Part shown: positions 1 to 11,235 of the stretch, in pieces
How the letters are laid out: the number at the start of each line of letters is the position of its first letter
Numbering within the stretch: the stretch's first letter is position 1
From: Chara braunii
Taxonomy: Eukaryota; Streptophyta; Charophyceae; Charales; Characeae
Reading direction: 5' to 3'
NCBI GenBank assembly: GCA_003427395.1
Contig: BFEA01000119.1
Location: 3,056,417-3,088,950 of the forward strand
Length of the DNA stretch: 32,534 bases
Notes under the pieces: generated by a model
The model's input: only the letters and a program-made list of their open reading frames with translations
Database searches by the model: none
Told to the model about the DNA's origin: nothing
Program-made: the position numbers and the translations under genes

Positions 1-144
1 CCGACTTCCCCCGCTTTCCTCAAACGGCTACACCCCCCCCTCTCCCCCTCCCCCCATCACCCCTATATAAAAAATAAAAATAAAAAAAAATGCGTTCACG
101 TTCGGTGGGTTTCAGGACCCAAACGCGAACAGAATGCTACGCAG
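1..144 (+). mobile_element. Right end of a miniature hAT-like element (copy 0), truncated by the window edge
   Basis: The stretch ends in AATGCTACGCAG, matching the right terminus of the complete copy at 20458-20771 (GATGCTATACAG). Just inside lie a CACGTTCGG motif and GCGAAC motifs, the subterminal signature of the family, preceded by an A-rich stretch at about 64-90. Satellite sequence starts immediately after the end at 145, so the element sits in the satellite and its left part is outside the window. The 8-bp duplication would be bases 145-152, but the left partner cannot be seen. The C-rich first 60 bases are not explained by the other copies. Confidence 0.6.
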
Positions 145-3100
145 ATCATAACACCAGAATGAGCAAGAATGAAAGTAGCGATTTGTTACCAAGTTAGGAA
201 ATTTGTAAAATATGAATACAAAGTAAGAGAATCTCACTCCCGAGCTTGAAAACTCAAAGATCAAAGCAATGGTTTACAATGCAGTGAGGGAATAGACAAT
301 GCATGAGGAAAAGATGAACATAAAACTAGAATGAGCAAGAATCAAAGCAGCGATTTATAACCAAATCAAGAAATTCGAAAAATATTGAGAGAGTGTGAAA
401 GAATCTCACTCCCAAACTTAGAAATTCAAAGATCAAAGCAGCGACTTACAATGGAGTGAGGAAATTAACAATGCATATGAAAAATACAATCAAAATACTA
501 GAATGAGCAAGAATCATAGCATAGATTTACTACCACATGAAAAAATGGACAAAATACAAGGAGAGAGTTAAAAAATCCCACTCCCCAACTTGAACACTCA
601 AAGATCAAACTAGTGGCTTAAAATGGAGTGAGGAAATTAACAATACATGAGAACATATGATCACAAGACCAAAATGAGCAAGAATCAAACTAACGACAAC
701 GAAGTGAGGAAATTGACAAAACATGGAGTGAAGAGTAAAAGAGTCGCACTCCAAAGTTGTGTAGCATCGTGTTCGGGTTCCGTGACTGAACCCGAACGTT
801 CGGGACCGAACGCGAACGAGTGCCAAAACATTCCGAACGCGAACATAACAATATTAAAAAAACAAAAAACAACACATTTCTCCAAAAAATCTGAAAAACA
901 TATATGTGATGTAAAATAATAATACAAACAACTGTTGCCTTGGAGGTATGCTTAAATTCGTAACCGAACTCGAGTTAAAAATTAATTTTTTTTTTTTTTT
1001 TTTTTTTAATATGTTCTGCCGAACACGTTCGGGTGGCATTAGGGCGAACACCCGAATATGTTCGGACGTTCGGAAAAGCTCCGAACATGTTCGGTGTGCT
1101 ACACAACTCCAAAGCTTCAAACTCAAGGATCAAAACAACCATTTACAACTTAGGGAGAAAATGAACAATGCATGCGGAAAAAATTATCACAACACTAAAA
1201 TGCGCAATAATTGAAAAAACGATCTACAACCATTTCAAGAAATTGAAAAAACATAGAGAACGAGTTAGAGGATCTCACTCTCAAGTTTGAAAACTAATAG
1301 ATCAAAGTAGCAATTTACAATGGAGGGAAGAAATTGAGAATGCATGAGAAAGATATGATCACAACACTTGAATGAACAAGAAGCAAAAAAACAATTTATA
1401 ACCATTTAGAGAAATTGACAAAACATAGGGAGAGAGTAAGAGAATATATTTTCAAGGATTGAAAACTAAGAAATCAAAATATCAATTTACAATGGAGTGA
1501 GGAAATTGACATTGCATGAGGAAGAGATTATCACAATATTAAAATACGCAAGAATAAAAAAAAAACGTTTTAGAATCAAGTGAAGAAATTGACAAAACAT
1601 GGAGAGAAAATGAAACAATCTCACTTCCAAGCTTAAAATTCAAAAATCAAAGCAGTGATTTAAAATGGACTGAGTAAATGGACAATGCACGATGAATTAA
1701 TGATCACAATACCACAATGAGCAAGAATCAAAGTAATGATTGACAACGGAGTGAACAAATGGACAAAACACTGATAGAGAATGAGGAAATATCACTCCCA
1801 AGACTTGAAAACTCAAAGATCAAAGTAGAGATTTACAATGGAGTGGGGAAATGGACAATGCATGAAGAAACAATGATCACAACAGTAGAATGAGGAAGAA
1901 TCAAAACACCGATTTACAACCAAGGAAACTCACGAGATATAGAGACACAGTACGAGAATCTCACTCCCGAGTTTGAAAACTCAAAGATCATAGTAACGGT
2001 TTACAATGCAGTGAGGGAATAGACAATGCATGAGGAAAAAATGATCATAAAACTAGAATGCAGAAGAATCAAAACAGCGATTTACAACCAAATCAAGAAA
2101 TTCGGAAAACATTGAGATAGTGTGAAAGAATCTCACTCCCAAACTTAGAAATTCAAAGATCAAAGTAGCGACTTACAATGAAGTGAGGAAATTAACAATG
2201 CATAGAGAAAATATAATCTAAATACTAGAATCAGCAAGAATCATAGCAGAGATTTACAACCACGTGAAAAAAATGAAAAAAACAGAGAGAGAGAGAGGTA
2301 GAGAATCTTACTCCCAAGCTTGAAAACTCAAAGATCAAAGTAGAGATTTATAATAGAGTGAGAAAATAGATAATGCACAAGGAAAATATGATCACAACAC
2401 TTCAATGAGCAAAAATCAAAGTAGCGACAATGAAGTGAGAAAATTGACAGAACATGTAAAAAAGAGTAAAAGAATCTCACACCAAAGCTTGAAAACCTAA
2501 GGATCAAAATAACGATTTACAATTGAGTAAGAAAATGGACAATGAATAAGGAAAAAATGATCACAATACTAGAATGAGCAAGAATTAAAACACCGATTTA
2601 CAACCATTGAAAAAATGAACAAAACTTGGACAGCGAGTTAAAAAATTTCACTCCCAAGCTTGAAAACTCAACGATTAAAGTAGTGATTTACAATAGAGAG
2701 AACAATGGATAATGAATGAGAAAAATATGATCACAGAAACAATCAAAGTTCCAATTGACAACCAATAGGAGAAATTGACAAAATATGGAAAGAGAGTGAA
2801 AAAATCTAACTTCCAAGGATTGAAAACTTAGAGATCAAAGTAACAATTTACAATGGATTGAGGAAATGGACAATGGATGAAGAAAAGATGATCACAATAT
2901 TAGAATGAGCAAGAATCAAAATAGCGTTTTGATAACCATGTGAAGAAATTGACACAATATGGACGGAGAGTGAAAAAATGTTACTCGCAAACGTAAAAAC
3001 TAAAAGATCAAAGTAGCGATTTACAATGGAGTGAGTAAAATGGACAATGCATGAGGATAAAATTATCACAATACTCGAATGAGCAAAAATCAAACAATGA

Positions 3101-5910
3101 TTTACAACCAAGTGAAAAATTTGACAAAACACAGAGAGAGAGTTAAAAAATCTCACTCTCAAGTTAGAAAACTCATAAATCAAAGTAGCGATTTACAATA
3201 GAGTGAGGAAATGGACAATGCATGAGGAAAATATGATCACAACACTAGAATGAGTAAAAATCAAAGAAGCGATTTACAACTAAGTGAGAAAATTGACAAA
3301 ACATGGAGAAAATATTAAAAAATTCGCACTCCAAAGCTTGAAAACTCAAGGATCAAAGTAACGATTTACAATTTCGTGAGGAGTGAACAATTCAGGAGGA
3401 AAATAAAATCATAACACTAGAATGAGCAATAATAAAATTAGCGTTTTACAACCAAATACAGAAATTGACAACGCATGAAAAGAGAGTTAGAGAATCTCAC
3501 TCCCAAGTTTGAAAACTTAAAGACCAAAGCAGCGATTTACAAAGAAGGGATAAAATGAACAATGCATGAATAATGAGCAAGACTCAAAGCAGCAATTTCG
3601 CAACGAATTGGATAAATCGACAAAACAAAGTGAGAGATTGAGAGAATCTCACTTTGAAAGATTGAAAACTGAGAGATCAAACAACAATTTACAATGGAGT
3701 GACGAAATTGACAATGCATGAGAAAAATAATATCACAATACTAGAATAAGCAGGATTCAAAATAACGTTTTATAACCAAGTAAAGAAATTAACAAAATCA
3801 TGGAGAGAGAGGGAAACAATCTCATTTCCAAGCTTGAAAACTCAAAAATCAAAATAACAATTTACATTGGAGTGAGTAAATGGACAATGCATGATAAAAA
3901 AATGATGACAATACTAAAATGATCATGAATCAAAGCAGCGATTTACAACCAAGTGAAAAAATGGACAAAACGTGGAGAGGCAGTGAGGGAATATCACTCC
4001 CAAGAGTTTAGAACTCAAGGATCAAAGTAGTGATTTACAATTGAATGAAAAAATGGACAATGCACGAAAAAATGATCGTACCCATAATGAGCAAGAATCA
4101 AAGTAGTGATTTACAACCAAGTGAGGAAATTCACAAAACATCGAGAGAAAAAAAAAAAAATTCACTCTCGAACTTGAAAACTCAAAGATCAAAGTAATGG
4201 TTTACAATAGAGTGAGAGAATGGATAGTGTGTGATGAAAAGATGATCACAACACTAGAATTAACAGAAATTAGAGTATTGATTTGCAACCACGACACGAA
4301 ATTCACAAAACACTGAGAAAGAGTGAAACAATCTTCCTCCCAAACTTGGAAACTCAAAGATTAAAGCAATAATTTACGATGGAGTGAAAAAATTGACAAT
4401 GCATGAAATTTTTTTGATAAGAACACGAGAATGAAAAAGAATCATGACATAAAATTAAGACCAAATGAAAAAATGGACAAAGGACAAAAAACGTCTCAAA
4501 GTTAGAGAATACACTCCCAAGATTGAAAACTCAAAGATCAAAGTAGTGATTTAAAATGGAGTGAGGCAATAGACAATGCATGAGGAAAATAAGATCACAA
4601 CACTACAATGAACAGAAATTAAAGTAGCGATTTAGAACCATTTGAAAAAATGAATAAAACAGAGACAGCGAGTCAAAGGATCTCTCTCTCAAGCTTGAAA
4701 ACTCATAGATCAAAATAACAATTTACAATGGAGGAAAAAAATAAAAAATGCATGAGAAAAATATGATCACAACACTTAAATGAGCAAAAATCAAATAAAC
4801 ACCTTACAACCATTTGGAGAAATTAACAAAACATAGAGAAATAATGAAATAATATTTCTTCCAAGGATTGAAAACTAAGAGATCAAAGTAACAATTTACA
4901 ATGTAGTGAGGAAATTGACAGTGTATGAGGAAAAGATGATCACAATACTAGAATAAGAAACAATAAAAAAAACCTTTTAAAACCAAGTAAAAAAAATGAC
5001 AAAATATGGAGACAGAGTGAAACAATCTCACTCCAAAGCTTGAAAATTCAAAGATCAAAATAGTGATTTAAAATGGACTGATTAAATGGACAATGCATGA
5101 TGAAAAAATGATCACAATACCAGAATGAGCAAAAATCAAAACAACGATTTGCAACCAACTGAAGAGATTGACAAAGCATGGAAAGAGAGTGAGGGAATAT
5201 CACTCCCAAGACTTAAAAACTAAAAGATTAAACTAGAAATTTACAATGGATTGGGGAAATGGAGAATGCATGAGGAAACAATGATCACAACACCTGAATG
5301 AGGAAAAATTAAAGTAGCGATTTACAACCAAGAAAGGAAATTCACAAAATATGAAGACAGAGTAAAAGAATCTCACTCCCGAGCTAGAAAACTCAAAGAT
5401 CAAAGTAACGGTTTACAATGGAGCGAGGAAATAAACAATGCATGAGGAAAAAATTATCATAAAACTAGAATGGACAAGAATCAAAGCAGCGATTTATAAC
5501 CAACTCAATAAATTCACAAAACATTGAGAGAGTGTGAAATAATCTCACTCTCAAACTTGAAAATTCAAAGATCGAAGTAGCGATTTACAATGGAGTGAGG
5601 AAATTGACAATGCATAAGGAAAATATTATAAAAACACTAGAACGAGCAAGAATCATACCAGAGATTTACAACCACATGAAAAAATTGACAAAACACAAAG
5701 AGAGACATAGTTAAAAGAATCTCACTCCCAAGCTTGAAAACTTAAAGATCAAAATAGCGATCTATAATGAAGTGAGGAAATGAACAATGAATGAGGAAAA
5801 TATGTGCCAACACTATTATGAGCAAGAATCAAAGTAGCAACAACGAAGTAAGAAAATTGACAAACATATAGAGACGAACAAAAAAATATCACTCTAAAAC
5901 TTTAAAACTC
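145..5910. repeat. AT-rich tandem satellite, 172-bp monomer
   Basis: The phrase GATCAAAGnAGnGATTTACAAT returns every 172 bp (for example 259, 431 and 603). About 31 diverged monomers fill the block once the inserted element at 757-1106 is removed. Each monomer contains a second related phrase (AATCAAAGnAGCGATTTACAACC) 81 bp after the first and 91 bp before the next, so the monomer is itself an old dimer. Other monomer landmarks are GACAATGCATGAGGAAAA, ATGATCACAACACTAGAATG and AATCTCACTCCCAAGCTTG. The 172-bp length and AT-richness are typical of plant centromeric or pericentromeric satellites, but centromere function is only inference. Open frames here (for example 2848-3183 minus) are shadows of the repeat. 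Confidence 0.9.
757..1106 (-). mobile_element. Miniature hAT-like element (copy 1) inserted in the satellite
   Basis: A 350-bp insertion with 10-bp perfect terminal inverted repeats (TTGTGTAGCA ... TGCTACACAA), flanked by a perfect 8-bp target duplication CTCCAAAG at 749-756 and 1107-1114. An 8-bp duplication is the hallmark of the hAT superfamily. Both ends are packed with CGAAC/GTTCGG motifs, including the palindrome CCGAACATGTTCGG near the right end. The centre is AT-rich with a long T run (about 985-1008). No transposase is encoded, so it is a non-autonomous element. Relative to the copy at 20458-20771 it is in reverse orientation. Confidence 0.85.
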
Positions 5911-6080
5911 TCGCCGTGGTTTCTGGGTTAGCTCGCAGTTCAGAATCCTACCACAGCGAGGCAACAGAGGGAAAGGCTGAGGAAATGAACCTGGGTGCAG
6001 GGTTGCGCTAGGTGCTTTTCGAGAACACGAAAGTGAAGATGGCGACAAAGAGGTTATGGAGGGAGGATAAATAATCATAT

Positions 6081-6110
6081 CCCGCTCGTTCTTTGACGAA
6101 GACTAGCGGG
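6081..6110. other. Stem-loop alpha-1 of E1
   Basis: CCCGCT pairs with AGCGGG around a loop containing TTCTTTGACGAAGA. The identical structure is in E2 at 31235-31264. The loop core resembles TTTCTCGACGAAA in the E3 stem-loop (25769-25792), whose stem is different but also fully paired. Confidence 0.6.
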
Positions 6111-6277
6111 GAAGGATAGTAGGTAGAGGTTTTAGCATAGGGCCAATGCATTGGTAAGGTTAGTTTGGTAAGGTTAGTTTTAGTGTTAAATTGGTATAGA
6201 AGGAGTTAGTGGAAAAAATAGATGCGCGGAGATGGTGAGGAACGACGAAGAAGTGAGGGTGAGATTGTTTATCTCGA

Positions 6278-6297
6278 CCGTTTCTTAGTGAAAACGG
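6278..6297. other. Stem-loop alpha-2 of E1
   Basis: CCGTTT pairs with AAACGG around the loop CTTAGTGA. It is the counterpart of 31417-31438 in E2, where the stem is one pair longer (CCCGTTT/AAACGGG). A second short hairpin follows in each copy: TCGGG ... CCCGA in E1 and TTGGG ... CCCAA in E2. Confidence 0.55.
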
Positions 6298-6843
6298 GCT
6301 AGGGAGGACTTGAATCGGGGGTTTTTCGGCTTGGCGAACCCGATTCTGAAGTCCGACTTAGTAAAAGGATAGTAGAAAAAGAGTTGGAGTAGGAAGATGG
6401 TGCGTCGAGCTATGGTGGAGGAAGATTGAAAAATGTAGAATCCTGACCTTTTCTTAATCGATGCCCACGAAATAAGACTTTACATTACGTTTTTTTGCCA
6501 TTCTGAGTCGAATGGCCATGTTAGATTTTCGATTCGGATGCTGGTGTGGCCGGTATGTATAGCTGAGGCTGCGCCCAGGGAGAAGTTTTCGTAGTGCAGT
6601 GAATCTTTCTATACACAGACGAAAGATTGATTCAATTTTGCTCATCCTATCAGCCGCAGGGTTGGAGACTTACCTGTTGGTCAGAGCCTTGTTTATCCTA
6701 GGACATGGGTCTGACAGTCTCCCTGTGGAAGACTCGTTTGAGGAGCAAGTAGGCAGTAGTTGTGCGGAGGCAGCGAGCAGACGGGTAAGGCTTAAACGTC
6801 GCACAAAGAGGAGAAAGAGAACGACAACGGAGGGACGAGCTTA

Positions 6844-6845
6844 CC
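6844..6845 (-). other. Candidate 5' splice donor (minus strand), E1
   Basis: On the minus strand the sequence reads AGACCAG|GTAAGCTC, a near-consensus donor, followed by a pyrimidine-rich tract. The same site is kept in E2 at 31984/31985. A second donor, AACAG|GTAAGTCTCC, lies at 6673/6674; its E2 counterpart is mutated (AACAT|GTAAG). Confidence 0.45.
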
Positions 6846-6995
6846 TGGTCTGCTGCGAATCGTGATCGTAATCGACACTTTCTCCATGATCCTAATGATT
6901 GTCGTTATCCTCGACTGACCACGGTTATTCCTCTGGGTCGTGGTCCTTATTCTATTTTGGTTTGTTGACTCCTTACTTTGTACACAACACGTTGT

Positions 6996-7023
6996 CAGGC
7001 GGCCACTAGCAGTGCGCCGCCTG
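6996..7023. other. Terminal hairpin of the nested insertion
   Basis: CAGGCGGC at 6996-7003 pairs perfectly with GCCGCCTG at 7016-7023 around a 12-base loop, three bases inside the left end of the insertion. A further hairpin (AGGGG ... CCCCT) lies near 7100-7128. Confidence 0.6.
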
Positions 7024-7319
7024 AGAACCGCAGTTTGGGACTTAGGCTCAGGGACGGATCTGTGTTTTGATGGTAGTCTCGTATGACCAGGCAGCCAAAA
7101 ATTAGGGGAACCCAGGGCACCCCTGATTTTGGATGCACTGAACTTTATGAGTAACCCTCAGAGATGGCAAGATGGGTGATCGGACTCGGCATGTTTAGGG
7201 ACTGTCATTTCCGACCGTTCAGAGGGTTAGACCCGGATTGACCTGCCGCGGAGAGGCATCAAGGGAGTTGACCTCGCCACCACGTTTTGTAGCATACGAC
7301 CGGGGCGAAATGCGGCCTC

Positions 7320-7700
7320 AAATTTTTGTCTATTTTAGTACCGTAATTAAAGATGGGAAGAGGGGTTAAGACCAGTAGGGGAGAAGGGAAAAACATAATA
7401 TCCCCTAATTTCTTTATTTTTTTACAACATTTAATTCTAGGGGGAATACCGTTGTTATTTTATTTTTTCGACAATTAAATTAAAAACATAGAAAAAGATT
7501 AAAAATCGTAAAAGAGAAACAAGGAATTCGGTCATTTATTTAAACTTCCCCGGGATTGAATTTTATGGAACTTACAATTGATTCACTATTTCCGACAACA
7601 GAATTAAGGAAAGGGGAGAATGATTAAAAACGATAAAAGGGACGGGAACCCATGACTATTGGAAGATTGGGCTAATTTCGCCTTGATTACCTGCCATCAG
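7320..7700. repeat. AT-rich segment with a diverged direct repeat
   Basis: GATTAAAAATCGTAAAAGAG near 7497 and GATTAAAAACGATAAAAGGG near 7622 are direct repeats about 125 bp apart, each preceded by a TTTCGACAA or TTCCGACAA motif. The base composition differs sharply from the GC-rich flanks. No gene is seen. Confidence 0.4.
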
Positions 7701-7839
7701 CCCTGACCCCGGATTGAGCATTTTCCCCAGATTTTATCAGTTTCCACTACTGCCGATGGCCGAGGCTCCTTGCGCCGTTTTCGCTGGTTTGCTTGATTAC
7801 TAACATTATCGCAGTTGGGATGTTCTGAGAGCGGGGGTC

Positions 7840-10830
7840 GCATGGACAGGTGCTGCCTTGGGTCGACTATGGTGTTTGGTTCGGTACGGATACGAGGGTT
7901 GTTACGAACTGGCTACGTCCTACGGTATTCGGTGTGAATCTGGTTCGGAATGGGCTCGGCGGCACATTGCTTCAGGCTTGGGGCCGCTACGGTGACTTAT
8001 TTCTGAGTGGGCGGCCACGATGGAGATTTATTACCAGGTTCGGGACCTTTCCCGTAGAGTACTTCCACACCCGGNGNCACTATGACGGTGTGTTTCAGGA
8101 TCGNTACTATCACGNCATTGCTGCACAAGTACGGTATTNNGCGTTGGTGACGGCACAGGCTGCTGTAATTCAGAGAGGTCGGGTTCGGCTCAGGTATGGT
8201 GACACAAAGCTGGCATGACTACGGGTCCCGCATTCTTGGCGTCGGTACGATCACTGGTCNGGTCCGGNGCTGATATTTTGACGCGGTGTCGNATNNGGAA
8301 TGGGTTCGCCTTNGTATGTTTTGACTTGACGGGGCCTGGGATGTTGGTTCGGTGACGGTATAGCACACTGTGGCCTGGCCCTGATACTTCGAGAGGTCCA
8401 AGGCTCGGCTTTGATATGACCANTGCGGCTTGGCACTGCTGACCTCGTCAAGATACTTGGTATACTTGGGCTGTTGGAACGACATTGAGTCTGGGACTAC
8501 CGCAGTGCGCTACTTTATCTTCGGCTCGATTTNNACCGCTTTTTTTTTTCTCACTTTACGACTCTATTTTGGTATGGTAGCAGGTTCACTACAGGCTCGA
8601 GAATTGTGTGNCTGGAACGACGCCTGCACCTCAGTTCACGACTGTGGCTGGGTGGGTTTGTTACTTTGGAACGATCTCGGATCCGNTACTGGCAGGACAC
8701 GCTTCCGGCTCAAGTACGGTAATTGGCCTCGGTAGTGTAAGGCTGCTGGTCCGGCGCAGGTATGGAACCGGGGTTTTGTTTTCATTTCTCAGGCCCTGCA
8801 CCTGCNAAAATTGGTGNTGCTCCCGCTGCTGGACCGTTGGGCCCTAAGTGAATCCCACTGCATCGGCGTTGAACCTAAGAGCTTNAGTNTGNGAGAGCCC
8901 TCGNTCTGCTGTGACCCGCGNACTGGGCTGGTGTTCACATATAGTCTGACCAGTGAGGCATTGAAAAAAGGGGGGGAAGACCAGTACGGGGGACATCAGA
9001 CGGGCGCGCAAGGCGTACCCAGCCCACAACCATGGCGTTCGAGAAACAGTCAGCGTGAAAGCTGCGTGAGGGGCTTACTGTATGAGNGCCTNAACAATCA
9101 AGAGGACGGGTGAACGAACCAGCTAAGGAGGGAGAGGGGATTCGGACAGAGGAGGATTGNGGANGTGCCTGGTGTACGCCGCCACCAGGACAACCGGTTT
9201 CAGCCAGGGGTAACGGCGCGCTAGGGAGGAGGCAATGAGACAGATTCGGGCGTGCCAAGGGGACGTGCCCGGCGTACCAGTCGGCTGATGCTCTCAGGGC
9301 ANAGAGCAGATCGCCCGGTTGACGAGAGGGAGAGAGAGAGAGAGTGAAGAGGAGGACATTCGACAACGGGGCGACGAGAGCCTCACTTAGGTGACCAGGG
9401 AGAACAGGGTGCACTGGAGCAAGCGNAAGTGGCGAACGCTGCTCGCTGGTATGGATGCGTGAGTGGCAGTCACACTANCTGCTGCCCATGCGAGTTCTCC
9501 GCTGGCGGGGAAGAGAAGAGGGCGAGGCAGTCACANAGGGAATTCANCGTGTACACAGCGTACGCAGCCCTCAACACTACATTTGCACAGAGCACGCAGC
9601 CCAAGGAGCGGGGAACCAGAGTATTGCCCGCCCCAGTTCGCTGTCCTTGCCCCACCTAGTGGTCAAAGCAAGTTCACAGGGTTGGTTGTGNTAGGTGCTC
9701 ACTTATGCGGGTAATCANCGCACGGGAAATGCNAATTAATCNANCCAGCACGACTTGCTGGCCAGCTTCCACGTTCGCGAAAGGATGCACAGCGAGAGCC
9801 AATCAAGGGTACCGATNAACTTACGGGAAAGAGGTAATCGGCATACGGGAGGAACACTCCAATTAAGCAACGAACCAAAGTCGGAATTGCAACCAAGCAA
9901 CTGGGCTATGTACGTTGGACAGATCGTGATTGACAACGAGCATGGGTAAACTGCTATTTATTTATCTATACTGCAGCCCGTGTGGGTGAGTGGTGGACAC
10001 AAGGCAGCTATGGATTGGGTCAAACACATGATGATTTCAAAGCATGACGGGATCAGACCGAGACATACAATAGCGAGGCAGGCTGAAGAGAGTGAGACAG
10101 AANAGAGTAAGTAGAAGAGAGAGAGAGGGANTGTGTGTGAGAGAGAAGGACTTCTCGGAGTGAGAGAGAGGGACTGTTCAGAGTGAGAGAGAGGGACTGT
10201 GTGGGGTGAGAGAGAGGGACTGTGCAGAGCGGGAGAGACTGACTGCGCAGTGTGAGAGAGAGAGAGTGCAGTGAGAGAGAGAGAAAGAGAACGGGGTTGA
10301 GAGAGGCTCAGAGAGGGAGAGAGTGAGAAAGAGAGCAGGTAGGCTTGGGGTACTTGGGATTTGCATGAATTTGGGTGCTGATGTTGTCCCGATCCCACAA
10401 AACATATTACCCGGCTAATGACAACATTTTCCAGACCTCGAGTCGGACCTCTCCACAGCAACCGTAGTAACGATGCGCTGCGTGAAAAATTCAACGGGAT
10501 GCTAAACGGGCATTATATGCAAGCACGNCAAGGGTTTCCAACTTTCCAAATACTATGCGAGAAACATCATCAGGTACTTTAACAGTGCATTTGTGAGCAT
10601 GTGCGCAGATCCTATTTGACACAAAGACATTAAGCTATGTGAACTCGACATTAGGATTCTATATCAGCCTTATCGCGGTGACAGTATGCTGTGTGATCAC
10701 AAATTAGTGACAAATCAGAAGATCCACAGCAGTGGTGTGCCAAGTTAGTAGCATTCGGAACAGTGATAGAGGCAATACCCAAAGGCAAAGCACTGTGTGA
10801 AAACGTCAGGGAACTCAGTGTTGCNTGAGC
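7840..10830. repeat. Degenerate GC-rich array with scattered ambiguous bases
   Basis: About 40 isolated N bases occur only between 8075 and 10825. Short phrases such as GGTTCGG, CTACGGTGA, AAGTACGGTA and CAGGTATGG recur irregularly in 7850-8790, suggesting an old minisatellite-like array. Open frames here (7850-8218 plus, 122 codons; 8935-9414 minus, 159 codons) resemble no family I recognise and are interrupted by unknown residues. I do not call genes. Confidence 0.35.
10148..10255. repeat. 23-bp GA-rich minisatellite
   Basis: The phrase GAGAGAGAGGGACTGT recurs with its GGGACTG at 10170, 10193 and 10216, a period of 23 bp, with decaying copies to about 10255. It grades into GA microsatellite on both sides. 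Because 23 is not a multiple of three, the long minus-strand Ser/Leu-rich frame across it (9958-10494) is not repeat-coding. Confidence 0.75.
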
Positions 10831-11019
10831 ACAACACCATAGCACTAGATGAAGCTCAACCATGTGAAAACACCAAGGGGCAAGCTGAAACGGCAGATGG
10901 TGCCTGATCATGAGTCAATTGGCCAAATAGAAGGCTTTGAGCAAGACCAGCAGCCTGCTTAGTGTCAAGAGGCGGGCTGGTCTCAACTAACTCGACCTGT
11001 GCGACGCACGAGTGGAGGT

Positions 11020-11235
11020 TCCGTGTGCAAAGAGAGTGAGAAAGAGATAGTCTGCGCGCAGAAAGCTAGCGAGCAACGAAAAAAGGGGGGGGGGAACGAG
11101 ACAGAACAGACAAGAGAGAGAACAGCGAGAGAAGGAAGAGGAGAGAAGAGAGAAGAGATGAGGGTGAACACTGAAAGAGACAGAGAGAATATCGCAAGAG
11201 AGAGCAGCGCGAGAGAGAAAGAAGAAGGACAGTAA
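11020..11235. repeat. GA-rich low-complexity tract
   Basis: Purine-rich plus strand (GAGA, AGAGAG, GGGGGG). The frames 10999-11235 plus (Glu/Arg/Lys-rich) and 11066-11200 minus (Leu/Ser-rich) are consequences of this composition. Confidence 0.7.

Larger units (their letters stand above)
5911..6992. repeat. Repeat unit E, copy E1, left part
   Basis: From about 5911 the satellite stops abruptly and a different sequence begins that matches 31066-32128 almost base for base, including the shared phrase GTGCTTTTCGAGAACACGAA. A more diverged relative lies at 25640-26570. The unit is a series of short stem-loops on a purine-rich background, followed by splice-signal-like sequences on the minus strand (donors at 6673/6674 and 6844/6845). 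The small open frames at 6454-6645 and 6599-6865 are not conserved in reading frame in the other copy and are not called as genes. The junction at 5911 is a truncation relative to E2, which has further sequence upstream. Confidence 0.8.

Noticed and set aside
145-5910. Small genes in the satellite block (for example 2848-3183 minus)
   Set aside because: Frames are shadows of the tandem repeat and are not shared by neighbouring monomers.
9958-10494. 178-codon minus frame with SLSLS repeats
   Set aside because: Translation of the 23-bp GA-rich minisatellite; the repeat length is not divisible by three and unknown residues are present.
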